A program made the position numbers and the translations under genes. A stretch of DNA of 49,769 nucleotides from Bacteroidota bacterium (GTDB taxonomy: Bacteria > Bacteroidota > Bacteroidia > Chitinophagales > Chitinophagaceae): positions 1 to 49,769 of the forward strand of contig CANHAE010000003.1 in NCBI GenBank assembly GCA_947458915.1, read 5' to 3'. Below the pieces are notes generated by a model. The model made no database searches, was not told where the DNA came from, and saw only the letters and a program-made list of their open reading frames with translations. Shown here piece after piece: positions 18,066 to 27,482 of the stretch. The stretch's first letter is position 1. The number at the start of each line of letters is the position of its first letter.

Positions 18066-19115
18066 TTGAGAAAGTCTTATATCCTAGCTATTGCATTAAT
18101 AATCACGGTAATTAGCTGTAAAGAAAAATCCAAAAAAACCGAAAAATTTAATCCAAATGCGCCAATTTCGGTTGATATAGCAGTTGCGGCTAACCAGCTA
18201 GTTGAAAAAATAGTAGAAGCGAATGGCTCCGTGCTAGCTAATGATTTTGTAGAAATTCGACCTGAGGTAAATGGTCGACTCGTTTTTTTACAAATCCCCG
18301 AAGGTAAAGTGGTGCAAGTAGGCACTATTTTAGCTAGAATTAACGATGCTGATTTACAAGCACAATTAGAAAAAATAAAAGTGCAACTTGAATTGGCCAA
18401 TATTAACGAGCAAAGAAATAAGCAGTTATTAAATATTAAGGGCATCAATCAAAGTGATTATGATATCTCTTTACAACAAGTAAAAAGCCTTAAGGCCGAT
18501 ATTGCATATACACAATCTCTGATCGACAAAACTGTTATCAAAGCACCTTTCACCGGTCAAGTGGGATTAAGGCAAGTGAGTGTTGGCGCTTTTATTAATA
18601 ACGCAACAACTATTGTTACTATTCAAAAAGTAGACCAACTTAAAGTGGACTTTACTTTACCAGAAGCCTATGAAGATTATGTAAAAGTGGGGAAGAAAAT
18701 TAAAGTAGTTGGCATTGGAGAAAATGCTTCTACTTTAAGCGCAGTGATTATTGCAATAGAACCTCAAATCGTAGCTACTACTAGAAATATAAGAGTACGT
18801 GCTTCGCTTCAAGGTAAAATGTTGCCTGGTGCATATACTAAAGTTTATTTAGGCGAGAACAAGCAAGCGCCTAGTATTATGGTACCTACCAATATCATAA
18901 TTCCTGACTCTAAGGTGAAACAAATTGTTGTTGTAAAAAATGGACAAGCAAAGTATGTGTCAGTGCAAACAGGTTACAGGACAGCCACTGCTGTTGAAAT
19001 TACAAGCGGACTAAATATTGGTGATTCGATTGTTGTTGCGGGTATGCTTTTCGTAAGAGAGGGAAGCGAATTAAAAATCGGCAAGACTTTGTCTATCAAA
19101 GACATTACACAGTAA
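18066..19115 (+). CDS. RND efflux periplasmic adaptor (membrane fusion protein)
   Basis: 349 residues starting at a TTG; the in-frame stop at 18048 leaves no ATG, and a lipoprotein signal (MRKSYILAIALIITVISC, Cys18) directly after the TTG supports the start. The AcrA/MexE-type order is seen: lipoyl half with EVNGRLVFLQIPEGKVVQVG, an alpha-hairpin (about 95-150), the second lipoyl half T-V-I-K-A-P-F-T-G-Q-V-G, a beta-barrel domain, and the membrane-proximal domain. It links the inner-membrane pump to an outer-membrane channel. It lies 24 bp before the pump gene, so the two form one operon. Confidence 0.9.
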   Translation: MRKSYILAIALIITVISCKEKSKKTEKFNPNAPISVDIAVAANQLVEKIVEANGSVLANDFVEIRPEVNGRLVFLQIPEGKVVQVGTILARINDADLQAQLEKIKVQLELANINEQRNKQLLNIKGINQSDYDISLQQVKSLKADIAYTQSLIDKTVIKAPFTGQVGLRQVSVGAFINNATTIVTIQKVDQLKVDFTLPEAYEDYVKVGKKIKVVGIGENASTLSAVIIAIEPQIVATTRNIRVRASLQGKMLPGAYTKVYLGENKQAPSIMVPTNIIIPDSKVKQIVVVKNGQAKYVSVQTGYRTATAVEITSGLNIGDSIVVAGMLFVREGSELKIGKTLSIKDITQ

Positions 19116-19139
19116 GCTAAAAACAAACCTATTATTTAG

Positions 19140-22100
19140 ATGAATATATCTGAACTTTCACTTAAAAGACCGGTACTTGCTACCGTAATGAATATTGCAC
19201 TCGTCATTTTTGGATTAGTGGGCTTTTCTTTTTTAGCATTACGCGAATACCCTGCTATTGACCCTCCAATAATTTCTGTTCAAACCAATTATACCGGGGC
19301 TAATTCAGAAGTAATACAAAGCCAAATCACCGAACCATTAGAAAAAGCCATTAATGGTATTCCTGGGATTAGAACTATTACTTCTTCCAGTTCGGTTGGT
19401 AATTCAAATATTACTGTTGAGTTTAATTTGGGGGTTAATTTAGAAACTGCAGCTAATGATGTTAGGGATAAAGTAGGCCAAGCGGTTAGAAGCTTGCCTG
19501 AAGATATCAGTAGTCCGCCAGTGGTTTCAAAAGCGGATGCCAATTCTGATTTTATTTTGATGTTAACTTTAAGAAGTAAAACCAAAGGGCTTTTAGAGTT
19601 AACGGAATACGCCGAAAATGTTTTACAGCAACGTTTTCAGACAATTGATGAAGTAAGTAGTGTAGGGGTAAGAGGAAAGCGAATGGCAATGCGTATTTCC
19701 CCAAATATTGATCAGTTAAGCGCTTATGGCATTGCTTTTAACGATATTCAAACTGCATTAAATAAGGAAAACGTAGAATTGCCAGCGGGTCGTATTTACG
19801 GTAATAAGTCGGAATTTATTATTAGAACATTAGGTCGTTTAACAACAGAAGCTGATTTTAGAAATATTATTATTAAGCAGGATTTAAATGGTATCATTAG
19901 GATTGGAGATGTTGCAAAAGTTGAATTGGGTCCAGAACAAGAGGACCAAGGCACTTACTTCAATGGGGTTCCAGTGGTGATGTTATCGGTATCACCTCAG
20001 CCGGGAGCGAATCAAATTAAAATAGCAGATGAGTTTTATAAAAGATTAGAAGAGGTTAAAAAACAAAATAAATCGGATATCGAATTTTTTATTCCTATCG
20101 ACAATACGCAAAATGTAAGAAGGGCACTATCCGAAGTAAAGGAAACCATTGTAATCTCATTTGTTTTAGTGGTGTTGGTAATTTTCTTCTTTTTTAGGAA
20201 TTGGTTAATTGCAATTCGCCCTTTAATTGATATCCCTATTTCCTTAATTGCCACTTTCTTTATCATGTACTTGGCAGGCTTTTCAATAAACGTACTTACT
20301 TTGCTAGCTATAGTTTTAGCAACGGGACTTGTAGTGGATGATGGAATTGTTGTAACGGAAAATATATTCAGAAAATTAGAGGAAGGTTTGTCCTTGAAAG
20401 ATGCTGCAAGAGAAGGTAGTAAAGAAATATTTTTTGCAGTAGTGTCCACTTCTATCACATTAGCTGTAGTATTCATGCCAGTTATTTTCCTACAAGGTTT
20501 TGTAGGTTCTTTATTCAAAGAATTTGGTGTTGTAGTAGCTGGGGCTGTACTTGTTTCTGCTTTTGTCTCGCTTACCATTACTCCAGTCTTAAATGTATAT
20601 TTAAACAGAAAGGATGGCAGGCACGGCAAGTTTTATGAGCGTACCGAACCCTATTTTAAGGCCTTTGAAAATGGCTATAAACTTTTATTACAAAAATTTA
20701 TAAAAGTGCGTTGGATGGCTTGGGTAATTGTAGCTGCTTGTATTGGGTTGATTGCGGTGATTGGAACAACAATACAAAGTGAGTTAGCCCCAATGGAGGA
20801 TAAAAGTTCTGTGCGTATTTCAATGTCTGGAGCAGAAGGCGCTAGTTATGAAGAATTAAGAACTGATTTATTAAAAGCAATTAGGATCATGCAGGATTCA
20901 ATACCTGAACATGCATTTACTTGGGGTAGTGTGCCAGGATGGGGCGGCGGTGGTAGTGGTGCTTCGGGAAGGTTAGGGATGGTTTCTCCAGAAGAACGTA
21001 CAAGAACACAGTCCGAAGTTGCTGCCGATTTAAACAAAAAGTTTAAACGTTTAAAAAATGTCAGAATTTTTTCTGTAGAGGAACAAACTATTTCAGTGGG
21101 TATGCAGTCAAGAGGCTCTCTGCCAGTTCAATTTATTATTCAAAATTTAGATTTTCAAAAAATAAGGAAAGTAATACCTGAATTTTTAGAAACAGCAAGA
21201 AAAGATAAAACATTTGGCAATGTGGACGTCAATTTGAAATTTAATAAGCCAGAATTAGACTTAACAATTGACCGAATGCGTGCAAAGGATTTGGGATTAA
21301 CTACTGCCGATATATCTCAAGCTTTACAAGCTGCATTTAGTGGGGCAAGGTCGGCCTATTTTATTATGAACGACCGTCAGTATGAAGTAATAACCCAAGT
21401 GCCAAAGTCGGACAGGAACACGCCGGCGGATATCAATAAAATTTATATAAGAAATAACAGAGGTGAAAGCATTCCTATTTCAAGTGTATTGACGATTGAG
21501 GAAAACAGTAATCCGCCAAATTTGTACCATTATAACCGTTTTAATTCTGCAACTATTTCCGCTTCCCTAGCGGAAGGAAAAACAATTGGGGATGGGGTTG
21601 ATGCAATGGAATCCATCGCAAAAGATAAATTAGATGAGACTTTTCAAACTGCCTTAAGTGGTCCTTCAAGGGATTTTAAAGAAAGTGCGTCGAATACTTC
21701 TCAGGCATTATTGTTAGCGTTAATATTAATTTATTTAGTACTAGCCGCACAATTTGAAAGTTTTACCGACCCTTTTATTATCATGATTACAGTGCCATTG
21801 GCTGTTGCAGGCGCTTTATTAAGTTTATGGTTACTTGGCCAAACACTAAATATTTTCTCGCAAATTGGTATTATTATGTTGATTGGTTTAGTTACTAAAA
21901 ATGGAATTTTAATAGTAGAATTTGCTAATAAGAAAAGAGAAGCAGGCTTGGCTATTGGGGAAGCTGTTTTAGAAGCCGCTACACAACGTTTACGTCCCAT
22001 ATTAATGACAAGTTTGGCTACTGCCCTAGGCGCTTTACCCATTGCAATTAGTTTAGGTGCTGCAGCAACAAGTCGTAAACCATTGGGTACAGTGGTGGTT

Positions 22101-22190
22101 GGCGGCCTAATGTTTTCTTTAGTATTAACTTTGTTTGTGATTCCTGCAGTGTATACCTTCCTTTCAAGCAAACATAAGCGTGCCGTTTAA
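19140..22190 (+). CDS. RND multidrug efflux permease, AcrB/MexF type (HAE1)
   Basis: 1016 residues, 12 predicted membrane segments in the RND arrangement and two large periplasmic loops. It exports amphiphilic compounds using the proton gradient. The proton-relay Asp pair is D400-D401 in ATGLVVDDGIVVTENIFR (TM4), and the TM10 Lys motif GLVTKNGILIVEFANK is present, so the pump should be proton-driven. The N-terminus MNISELSLKRPVLATVM is typical. One porter-domain loop is Gly/Ser-rich (GWGGGGSGASGRLG, near residues 600-613). No TolC-type gene follows: a bidirectional terminator lies right after the stop, so the outer-membrane channel must be encoded elsewhere. Confidence 0.95.
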   Translation: MNISELSLKRPVLATVMNIALVIFGLVGFSFLALREYPAIDPPIISVQTNYTGANSEVIQSQITEPLEKAINGIPGIRTITSSSSVGNSNITVEFNLGVNLETAANDVRDKVGQAVRSLPEDISSPPVVSKADANSDFILMLTLRSKTKGLLELTEYAENVLQQRFQTIDEVSSVGVRGKRMAMRISPNIDQLSAYGIAFNDIQTALNKENVELPAGRIYGNKSEFIIRTLGRLTTEADFRNIIIKQDLNGIIRIGDVAKVELGPEQEDQGTYFNGVPVVMLSVSPQPGANQIKIADEFYKRLEEVKKQNKSDIEFFIPIDNTQNVRRALSEVKETIVISFVLVVLVIFFFFRNWLIAIRPLIDIPISLIATFFIMYLAGFSINVLTLLAIVLATGLVVDDGIVVTENIFRKLEEGLSLKDAAREGSKEIFFAVVSTSITLAVVFMPVIFLQGFVGSLFKEFGVVVAGAVLVSAFVSLTITPVLNVYLNRKDGRHGKFYERTEPYFKAFENGYKLLLQKFIKVRWMAWVIVAACIGLIAVIGTTIQSELAPMEDKSSVRISMSGAEGASYEELRTDLLKAIRIMQDSIPEHAFTWGSVPGWGGGGSGASGRLGMVSPEERTRTQSEVAADLNKKFKRLKNVRIFSVEEQTISVGMQSRGSLPVQFIIQNLDFQKIRKVIPEFLETARKDKTFGNVDVNLKFNKPELDLTIDRMRAKDLGLTTADISQALQAAFSGARSAYFIMNDRQYEVITQVPKSDRNTPADINKIYIRNNRGESIPISSVLTIEENSNPPNLYHYNRFNSATISASLAEGKTIGDGVDAMESIAKDKLDETFQTALSGPSRDFKESASNTSQALLLALILIYLVLAAQFESFTDPFIIMITVPLAVAGALLSLWLLGQTLNIFSQIGIIMLIGLVTKNGILIVEFANKKREAGLAIGEAVLEAATQRLRPILMTSLATALGALPIAISLGAAATSRKPLGTVVVGGLMFSLVLTLFVIPAVYTFLSSKHKRAV

Positions 22191-22227
22191 TGTGTTACTA
22201 ACTTAAATAAAAATCTTCTATAAAAAG

Positions 22228-22265
22228 TGCCCTCAAAAAGTTACACACTTAATGAGGGCATTTTT
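22228..22265 (+). terminator. bidirectional intrinsic terminator after the RND operon
   Basis: TGCCCTCA (22228-22235) and TGAGGGCA (22253-22260) form a perfect 8 bp stem with a 17 base loop, followed by TTTTT on the plus strand and, on the minus strand, by CTTTTTA. It serves both the RND genes and the convergent hydrolase gene. Confidence 0.8.
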
Positions 22266-22282
22266 AATTATTGACAATATCT

Positions 22283-23263
22283 TTATTTAATAATTTTTGT
22301 TGCAATAAATTGTGCAGTTTCTTTTTCAACTCCTTCCACGTCCTTAGACAGAATTGGGGAAGCTAATACATGATTACCTGTATTAGGCATTGCTTTTAAT
22401 ACTTTCAAACTATCAGGTGTCGATATGCTTGCAAACATTTCTTTAATTGCACTTACTTTAACAACATGGTCTTGTTCTTTTTCATTTTTGTAATAATACA
22501 AAGCTAAAGTGGGTTGGTTTATTTTACTAAACAGTGTTGTTGTCATAGTTGCCTCCATCAAATTTTGCAAAGCCACAACTGCTTCTATTCTGTAATGTGT
22601 ATTCCAGTACTTAGGGTAGGCTGAATCTGTGTAAGCCACATTTACATAATTTCCTTTCATTACAGCTCGACCTATTTGTAATCCCCATGGATTGTCTAGT
22701 AATGGCGCCGCAGGATTATTCACTGCTATATTTGGAGAATACATAATAAGGCCGGCAATTTCAGGATAAGTGGCTGCTAGCTGAAGTGACAAAGTACCAC
22801 CGGTAGAAGTACTCATTATAATTACTTTCTTGCCTAGTTGCTTTCCAATGGCATAAGCTTGTTTTGCCGACTCCCAATATTTTTCAGCAGTTAGGTTTAT
22901 CATTTCTTCTGTTGTATCAATGCCGTGTTCTGCCAGCCTGCCTAAATATAAGTTACAATTAAATTTTTTTGCAATTTGCTTATGTACCGGGTCCCCTTCC
23001 ATTTGACTTGCACTAAAGCCAGGTAAATAAACAATTGCATATTCGGTTGGCATTTTGGTACTATCAGCCCAAATAATACTAGCTTGGTTATTAGGTTTAA
23101 TTTTATGTACGCGTTCCATTGTTTGTACATATTCGTCTAAATTTATATTGCTATCAATACTTGGAAGTGTGTTGTTAAAAACTGGATTTGAAGGTGCAGG
23201 TCCCAATAAATAAACAATTGTAAGTATACATGTGCCAGCAAGTAAGATCTTTAAAATACGCAT
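22283..23263 (-). CDS. alpha/beta hydrolase (serine lipase/esterase-like)
   Basis: 326 residues from the ATG at 23263; a TTG ten codons further upstream (23293) is less likely. The N-terminus (RILKILLAGTCILTIVYLLG) is a signal anchor or signal peptide, so the enzyme probably acts in the envelope. Alpha/beta-hydrolase features: VYLPGFSASQMEG around 78-90 (the oxyanion-hole strand), nucleophile elbow S151-T-S153-T-G155 (first Gly of GxSxG replaced by Ser), and a late His candidate in TGNHVLASP. It resembles the lysophospholipase/carboxylesterase group; the substrate is not visible. Confidence 0.8.
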   Translation of the reverse strand: MRILKILLAGTCILTIVYLLGPAPSNPVFNNTLPSIDSNINLDEYVQTMERVHKIKPNNQASIIWADSTKMPTEYAIVYLPGFSASQMEGDPVHKQIAKKFNCNLYLGRLAEHGIDTTEEMINLTAEKYWESAKQAYAIGKQLGKKVIIMSTSTGGTLSLQLAATYPEIAGLIMYSPNIAVNNPAAPLLDNPWGLQIGRAVMKGNYVNVAYTDSAYPKYWNTHYRIEAVVALQNLMEATMTTTLFSKINQPTLALYYYKNEKEQDHVVKVSAIKEMFASISTPDSLKVLKAMPNTGNHVLASPILSKDVEGVEKETAQFIATKIIK

Positions 23264-23347
23264 AAAATAGTAATTTATACTAAAGCTACTCAAATTGCAT
23301 TTCCTATAAAAAATATTTTACGTACCTTAATTGCTTAAATCTAGCTC

Positions 23348-24436
23348 ATGTCTAAAGAAAGATTTCTATCCCTTGATGTTTTTAGGGGTATGACAATTTG
23401 TTTAATGATCATTGTAAATACACCTGGCGACTGGGCTGTAACCTTTGCGCCCTTCTTACATGCAAATTGGAATGGGTTTACTCCAACGGATTTAGTTTTC
23501 CCGTCGTTTTTATTTGCAGTTGGCAACGCGATGAGTTTTGTTTTGCCTAAATGGGAAAAAGAAAATAATGCGTTGGTGGTTTTTAAAATTATTAAACGAA
23601 CTGCACTCATTTTTTTACTAGGATATTTAATGTATTGGTTCCCTTTTACAAGTCCTATTGCAGATACAAGAATACTTGGGGTGCTGCAAAGAATAGCTTT
23701 ATGTTATGGGTTAGGAGCCATTATTGCTCATTTTATGCACCAACGTGTCATAATGATATTATCAGCAATTATACTTTTGGCATACTGGTATATAAGTGTA
23801 CATTTTGGAACGCCCGGTGATCCTTTGAGCCTTACAGGTAATGTTGGAATTAAGTTTGATACCTGGCTAATGGGCGAGCGTCATATGTACCATGGTGATG
23901 GTTTGGCTTTTGATCCCGAAGGCTGGTTAAGCACCCTTCCTGCGCTAGTAAATGTGTTAATTGGCTTTAGGGTGGGTAGTTATATTCAAGAAAAAGGAAA
24001 AACTTATGAAGGTTTGGCTCATTTGTTCATGTGGGGTGCAGGCTTCATTTTCCTTGCTTTTATGTGGAATTACCAATTCCCAATTAATAAAAAACTTTGG
24101 TCTAGCTCATTTGTGCTATTGACAGTGGGATTGGATATGGTTATAATAGGTACCCTTATTTATAGAATTGAATTGCAAAGACAATTACAGTTTTCATGGT
24201 TTTTCGAGGTATTTGGAAAGAATCCCTTGGTGATATATTTATTTTCGGAGTTACTACTTACCATCCTATTTTTAATACATATTGGAGATCAGTCCCTTTT
24301 TAGCTGGATTTTCCAGCATGGATTCTCTTATTTTGCTCCTTATTGGGCATCATTAGCATTCGCCATTTCTTATATGTTGATTTGCTGGTTATTGGGTTAT
24401 ATATTAGATAAATATAAAATATATATCAGAGTCTAA
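23348..24436 (+). CDS. membrane acyltransferase of the HGSNAT/DUF5009 (COG4299) type
   Basis: 362 residues, about 10 membrane segments. The start (SKERFLSLDVFRGMTICLMIIVNTPGDW) is the R-x-x-S-L-D-x-x-R-G motif of this family, whose human member is heparan-alpha-glucosaminide N-acetyltransferase. Further family motifs are F-T-P-T-D-L-V-F-P-S-F-L-F, R-I-L-G-V-L-Q-R-I-A-L-C-Y, F-D-P-E-G-W-L-S-T-L-P-A and G-K-N-P-L-V-I-Y. Such proteins may carry acetyl groups across the membrane to amino sugars (NagX in other bacteria is a relative without proven activity). It is a single gene divergent from the hydrolase, so the partner sugar pathway is not indicated by context. Confidence 0.82.
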   Translation: MSKERFLSLDVFRGMTICLMIIVNTPGDWAVTFAPFLHANWNGFTPTDLVFPSFLFAVGNAMSFVLPKWEKENNALVVFKIIKRTALIFLLGYLMYWFPFTSPIADTRILGVLQRIALCYGLGAIIAHFMHQRVIMILSAIILLAYWYISVHFGTPGDPLSLTGNVGIKFDTWLMGERHMYHGDGLAFDPEGWLSTLPALVNVLIGFRVGSYIQEKGKTYEGLAHLFMWGAGFIFLAFMWNYQFPINKKLWSSSFVLLTVGLDMVIIGTLIYRIELQRQLQFSWFFEVFGKNPLVIYLFSELLLTILFLIHIGDQSLFSWIFQHGFSYFAPYWASLAFAISYMLICWLLGYILDKYKIYIRV

Positions 24437-24460
24437 ATCTATTCGCCTCTTTTTCTCCCT

Positions 24461-24496
24461 TTTGTTTTTTTTAGGACTGTAAACGGCGTACCTTTG
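24461..24496 (+). promoter_or_regulatory. promoter of typA
   Basis: TACCTTTG at 24489-24496 is a full TAnnTTTG match, 17 bases before the ATG. TTTG at 24461-24464 is 24 bp upstream, slightly longer than the usual spacer. Confidence 0.5.
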
Positions 24497-24513
24497 CAGC
24501 CTCAAAACAGTAC

Positions 24514-26316
24514 ATGGAAATAAGAAACATCGCTATTATAGCCCACGTTGACCACGGTAAAACAACCCTGGTAGACAAAATTTTGCACGCAACTAAGGTA
24601 TTCAGAGACAACCAGGAGACTGGTGACTTAATTATGGATAGCAACGAGTTAGAGCGCGAAAGAGGTATCACTATCTTAAGTAAGAACGCATCGGTTACCT
24701 ATAAAGGGGTTAAAATCAACGTAATTGATACTCCAGGTCACAGTGACTTTGGTGGAGAGGTTGAACGTGTATTGAAAATGGCTGACGGTGTTTGTTTGTT
24801 AGTGGATGCATTTGAAGGACCTATGCCACAAACACGTTTCGTTTTACAAAAAGCATTACAATTAAATTTAAAACCAATTGTAATTATTAATAAAGTAGAT
24901 AAAGAAAATTGTCGTCCTGACGAAGTGCATGATGCAGTATTCGAATTATTTTTCAACTTGGATGCAACAGAAGAACAATTAAATTTCCCTACTTTTTATG
25001 GTAGTGGTAAAAATGGTTGGTTCAACGATAGCTTAACTCAATGTGAAGATATTACTCCGTTAATGGATGGTATTTTGAAATATGTTCCGGGTCCTAATGT
25101 GAAGGAAGGACATACTCAAATGCAAATTACTTCATTGGATTATTCTTCTTTCTTAGGTCGTATTGCAATTGGAAAAGTAGAAAGAGGAACTATTAAAGAA
25201 GGTCAAAACATTGTGTTAGTGCAAGCTGATGGTAGCATTAAGAAAAACAAGGTTAAAGAATTATACGTATTTGAAGGAATGGGAAAGCGTAAAGTAACAG
25301 AAGTAGTTTCTGGTGATTTATGTGCTGTTGTTGGGTTAGAAGATTTTAATATTGGAGATACTATCGCAGATCCAGAAAATCCTGAAGCGTTACCAGTTAT
25401 TAGTGTGGACGAACCTACTATGAGTATGACTTTTAGTATTAATAACTCTCCATTCTTTGGTAAAGAAGGTAAGTTTGTTACCTCTCGTCACATTCGTGAT
25501 CGTTTAATGAAAGAAACAGAAAAGAACTTAGCATTACGTGTTGAAGAAACAGATAGTGCGGATAGTTTCTTGGTATATGGCCGTGGTATTTTACACTTAG
25601 GTGTACTTGTTGAAACAATGCGTCGTGAAGGGTATGAATTAACTGTAGGTAATCCTCAAGTTTTAGTAAAAGATATTGACGGTAAAAAACATGAGCCATT
25701 TGAAATATTAGTTGTTGACGTACCTGCTGATTTCAGTGGTAAGGTTATTGACTTAGTAACTCAAAAGAAAGGGGAGATGTTGATTATGGAATCGAAAGGT
25801 ACTATGCAGCATTTGGAATTTGATATTCCTGCAAGGGGGTTGATTGGTTTACGTTCTCAAATGTTAACCCAAACTGCTGGCGAGGCTGTTATGGCCCATA
25901 GCTTTAATGAGTATAAGCCTTGGAAAGGACATATTCCTGGCAGAAGCAATGGTGTATTAATTGCTAAAACTGGTGGTACAACTACCGCTTATTCAATTGA
26001 CAAATTACAAGATAGAGGCCGTTTCTTTATTGAACCAGGTGAGGAAGTGTATGCAGGTCAAGTATTAGCTGAACATATTAAGCCAGGTGATTTAAATATT
26101 AACGCTGTGGAGATGAAAAAATTAACGAACCACCGTGCAAGCGGAAGTGATGACAGCGTTCGCATCACTCCAAAAACTCAGTTTACCTTAGAAGAATGTA
26201 TGGAATACATTCAGTTTGATGAGTGTATTGAAGTAACGCCAAAATCGGTTCGTATGCGTAAGTCTTTGTTAGATGAAAACGATCGTAGCAAAGCAACAAA
26301 ATCGAACAACAACTAA
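24514..26316 (+). CDS. typA: ribosome-associated GTPase TypA/BipA
   Basis: 600 residues, the normal family length. TypA is an EF-G-like GTPase that binds the ribosome and helps 50S assembly under cold or stress. Motifs: G1 AHVDHGKTTL (10-19), G2 within ERERGITI, G3 DTPGHSDFGGE, G4 NKVDK; then domain II, the EF-G III/V-like domains (A-R-G-L-I-G-L-R-S) and the TypA-specific C-terminal domain with A-V-E-M-K-K-L-T-N-H-R-A-S-G-S-D. It has its own promoter and a strong terminator, so it is probably transcribed alone. Confidence 0.97.
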   Translation: MEIRNIAIIAHVDHGKTTLVDKILHATKVFRDNQETGDLIMDSNELERERGITILSKNASVTYKGVKINVIDTPGHSDFGGEVERVLKMADGVCLLVDAFEGPMPQTRFVLQKALQLNLKPIVIINKVDKENCRPDEVHDAVFELFFNLDATEEQLNFPTFYGSGKNGWFNDSLTQCEDITPLMDGILKYVPGPNVKEGHTQMQITSLDYSSFLGRIAIGKVERGTIKEGQNIVLVQADGSIKKNKVKELYVFEGMGKRKVTEVVSGDLCAVVGLEDFNIGDTIADPENPEALPVISVDEPTMSMTFSINNSPFFGKEGKFVTSRHIRDRLMKETEKNLALRVEETDSADSFLVYGRGILHLGVLVETMRREGYELTVGNPQVLVKDIDGKKHEPFEILVVDVPADFSGKVIDLVTQKKGEMLIMESKGTMQHLEFDIPARGLIGLRSQMLTQTAGEAVMAHSFNEYKPWKGHIPGRSNGVLIAKTGGTTTAYSIDKLQDRGRFFIEPGEEVYAGQVLAEHIKPGDLNINAVEMKKLTNHRASGSDDSVRITPKTQFTLEECMEYIQFDECIEVTPKSVRMRKSLLDENDRSKATKSNNN

Positions 26317-26343
26317 ATAGTACTTACCTATTTATAGTATACC

Positions 26344-26375
26344 AAAAAGGTCCCGACTTGTCGGGACCTTTTTTA
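26344..26375 (+). terminator. bidirectional intrinsic terminator between typA and obg
   Basis: AGGTCCCGA and TCGGGACCT (26348-26356 and 26361-26369) form a 9 bp stem with a CTTG loop, flanked by an A-run before and a T-run after. It serves convergent typA and obg. Confidence 0.85.
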
Positions 26376-26423
26376 AAGTATAGTAACCGGGTTTTGATAT
26401 TTTTCAAATTCGAAGAAAAATAT

Positions 26424-27425
26424 TTAAAACGGTTTATTCAACGCTTTCCATAACATATCTTTTAGTTCTACTAAATTCTTCTGTGTTGCAGAGGAAATGA
26501 AAATATGAGGTATGTTTTTTGGTAATTCATTTTCAATAGCGGTAGTTAGTTCTTCGTCTAACAAATCTGACTTACTAATACCTATAATAAATTCTTTCTG
26601 TAAAAGTTCTGGATTAAATTTTTCTAATTCGTGTTTTAGAATTTCGAATTCTTTTTTATGATCATTGGCATCTGCTGGTATTAAAAATAGCAAAACTGCA
26701 TTACGCTCAATATGCCTTAAGAACCTATGGCCTAGCCCCTTTCCTTCCGCGGCTCCTTCAATAATTCCTGGCAAATCGGCAATACAAAAGGACCTATTGT
26801 TTCTATATTCAACCATGCCCAATTGTGGGGTAAGCGTTGTAAATGCGTAGTTGGCTATTTTAGGTTTGGCAGCTGTGATTACAGAAAGCAATGTGGATTT
26901 ACCCGCGTTAGGAAATCCAACTAATCCAACATCTGCCAATACTTTTAATTCTAAATTTTTCCATCCTTCTACACCTTCCTCGCCTGGCTGCGCATATTCA
27001 GGAACTTGTTGTGTTGGAGTTGCAAAATTACTATTGCCTAAGCCACCACGTCCACCCTTCAGCCAAATATATTCTTGACCATCCTGCAAAATCTCTGCTT
27101 CTACTTTGCCAGTTTCTTCATCTCTTGCAATGGTACCTAATGGAACTTCAATAATAATATCCTCTCCGTCTTTACCAGTACATTTGTTTTTACTTCCGTT
27201 CTCGCCATTCTGAGCAATTACATTTTTATAATAACGTAAATGTAATAGGGTCCATAATTGGGAATTACCTCTTAAAATGATATGACCACCTCTGCCGCCG
27301 TCGCCGCCGTCAGGGCCACCTTTTGCAGTTAATTTATTTCTTAAAAAATGCTTACAACCAACGCCACCGTGACCACTGTGGGCGAAAATTCTGATGTAAT
27401 CAATAAAGTTGTTCTTCTCTGACAC
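26424..27425 (-). CDS. obg: GTPase Obg/CgtA
   Basis: 333 residues starting at a GTG (27425); no ATG lies near and [21 protein letters not shown] fits the family N-terminus. Obg is an essential 50S-assembly and stress GTPase. The Obg fold (about 1-158) has the Gly-rich runs [13 protein letters not shown] and K-G-G-R-G-G-L-G-N; the G domain has G1 [10 protein letters not shown]3 DLPGIIEGA and a G4 reading S-K-S-D in place of N-K-x-D (Ser for Asn, with the Asp kept). The C-terminal OCT domain is absent, as in other Bacteroidota. Confidence 0.95.
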   Translation of the reverse strand: MSEKNNFIDYIRIFAHSGHGGVGCKHFLRNKLTAKGGPDGGDGGRGGHIILRGNSQLWTLLHLRYYKNVIAQNGENGSKNKCTGKDGEDIIIEVPLGTIARDEETGKVEAEILQDGQEYIWLKGGRGGLGNSNFATPTQQVPEYAQPGEEGVEGWKNLELKVLADVGLVGFPNAGKSTLLSVITAAKPKIANYAFTTLTPQLGMVEYRNNRSFCIADLPGIIEGAAEGKGLGHRFLRHIERNAVLLFLIPADANDHKKEFEILKHELEKFNPELLQKEFIIGISKSDLLDEELTTAIENELPKNIPHIFISSATQKNLVELKDMLWKALNKPF

Positions 27426-27482
27426 TGTAAAAATATTATCTGCGAAGTTAACATAATCCTTATTGTTTATCGCATTAATATG

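Noticed and set aside
20036-20629. 197-residue minus-strand open frame inside the RND pump gene
   Set aside because: It mirrors the pump's hydrophobic segments; the plus-strand protein is clearly conserved over the same bases.
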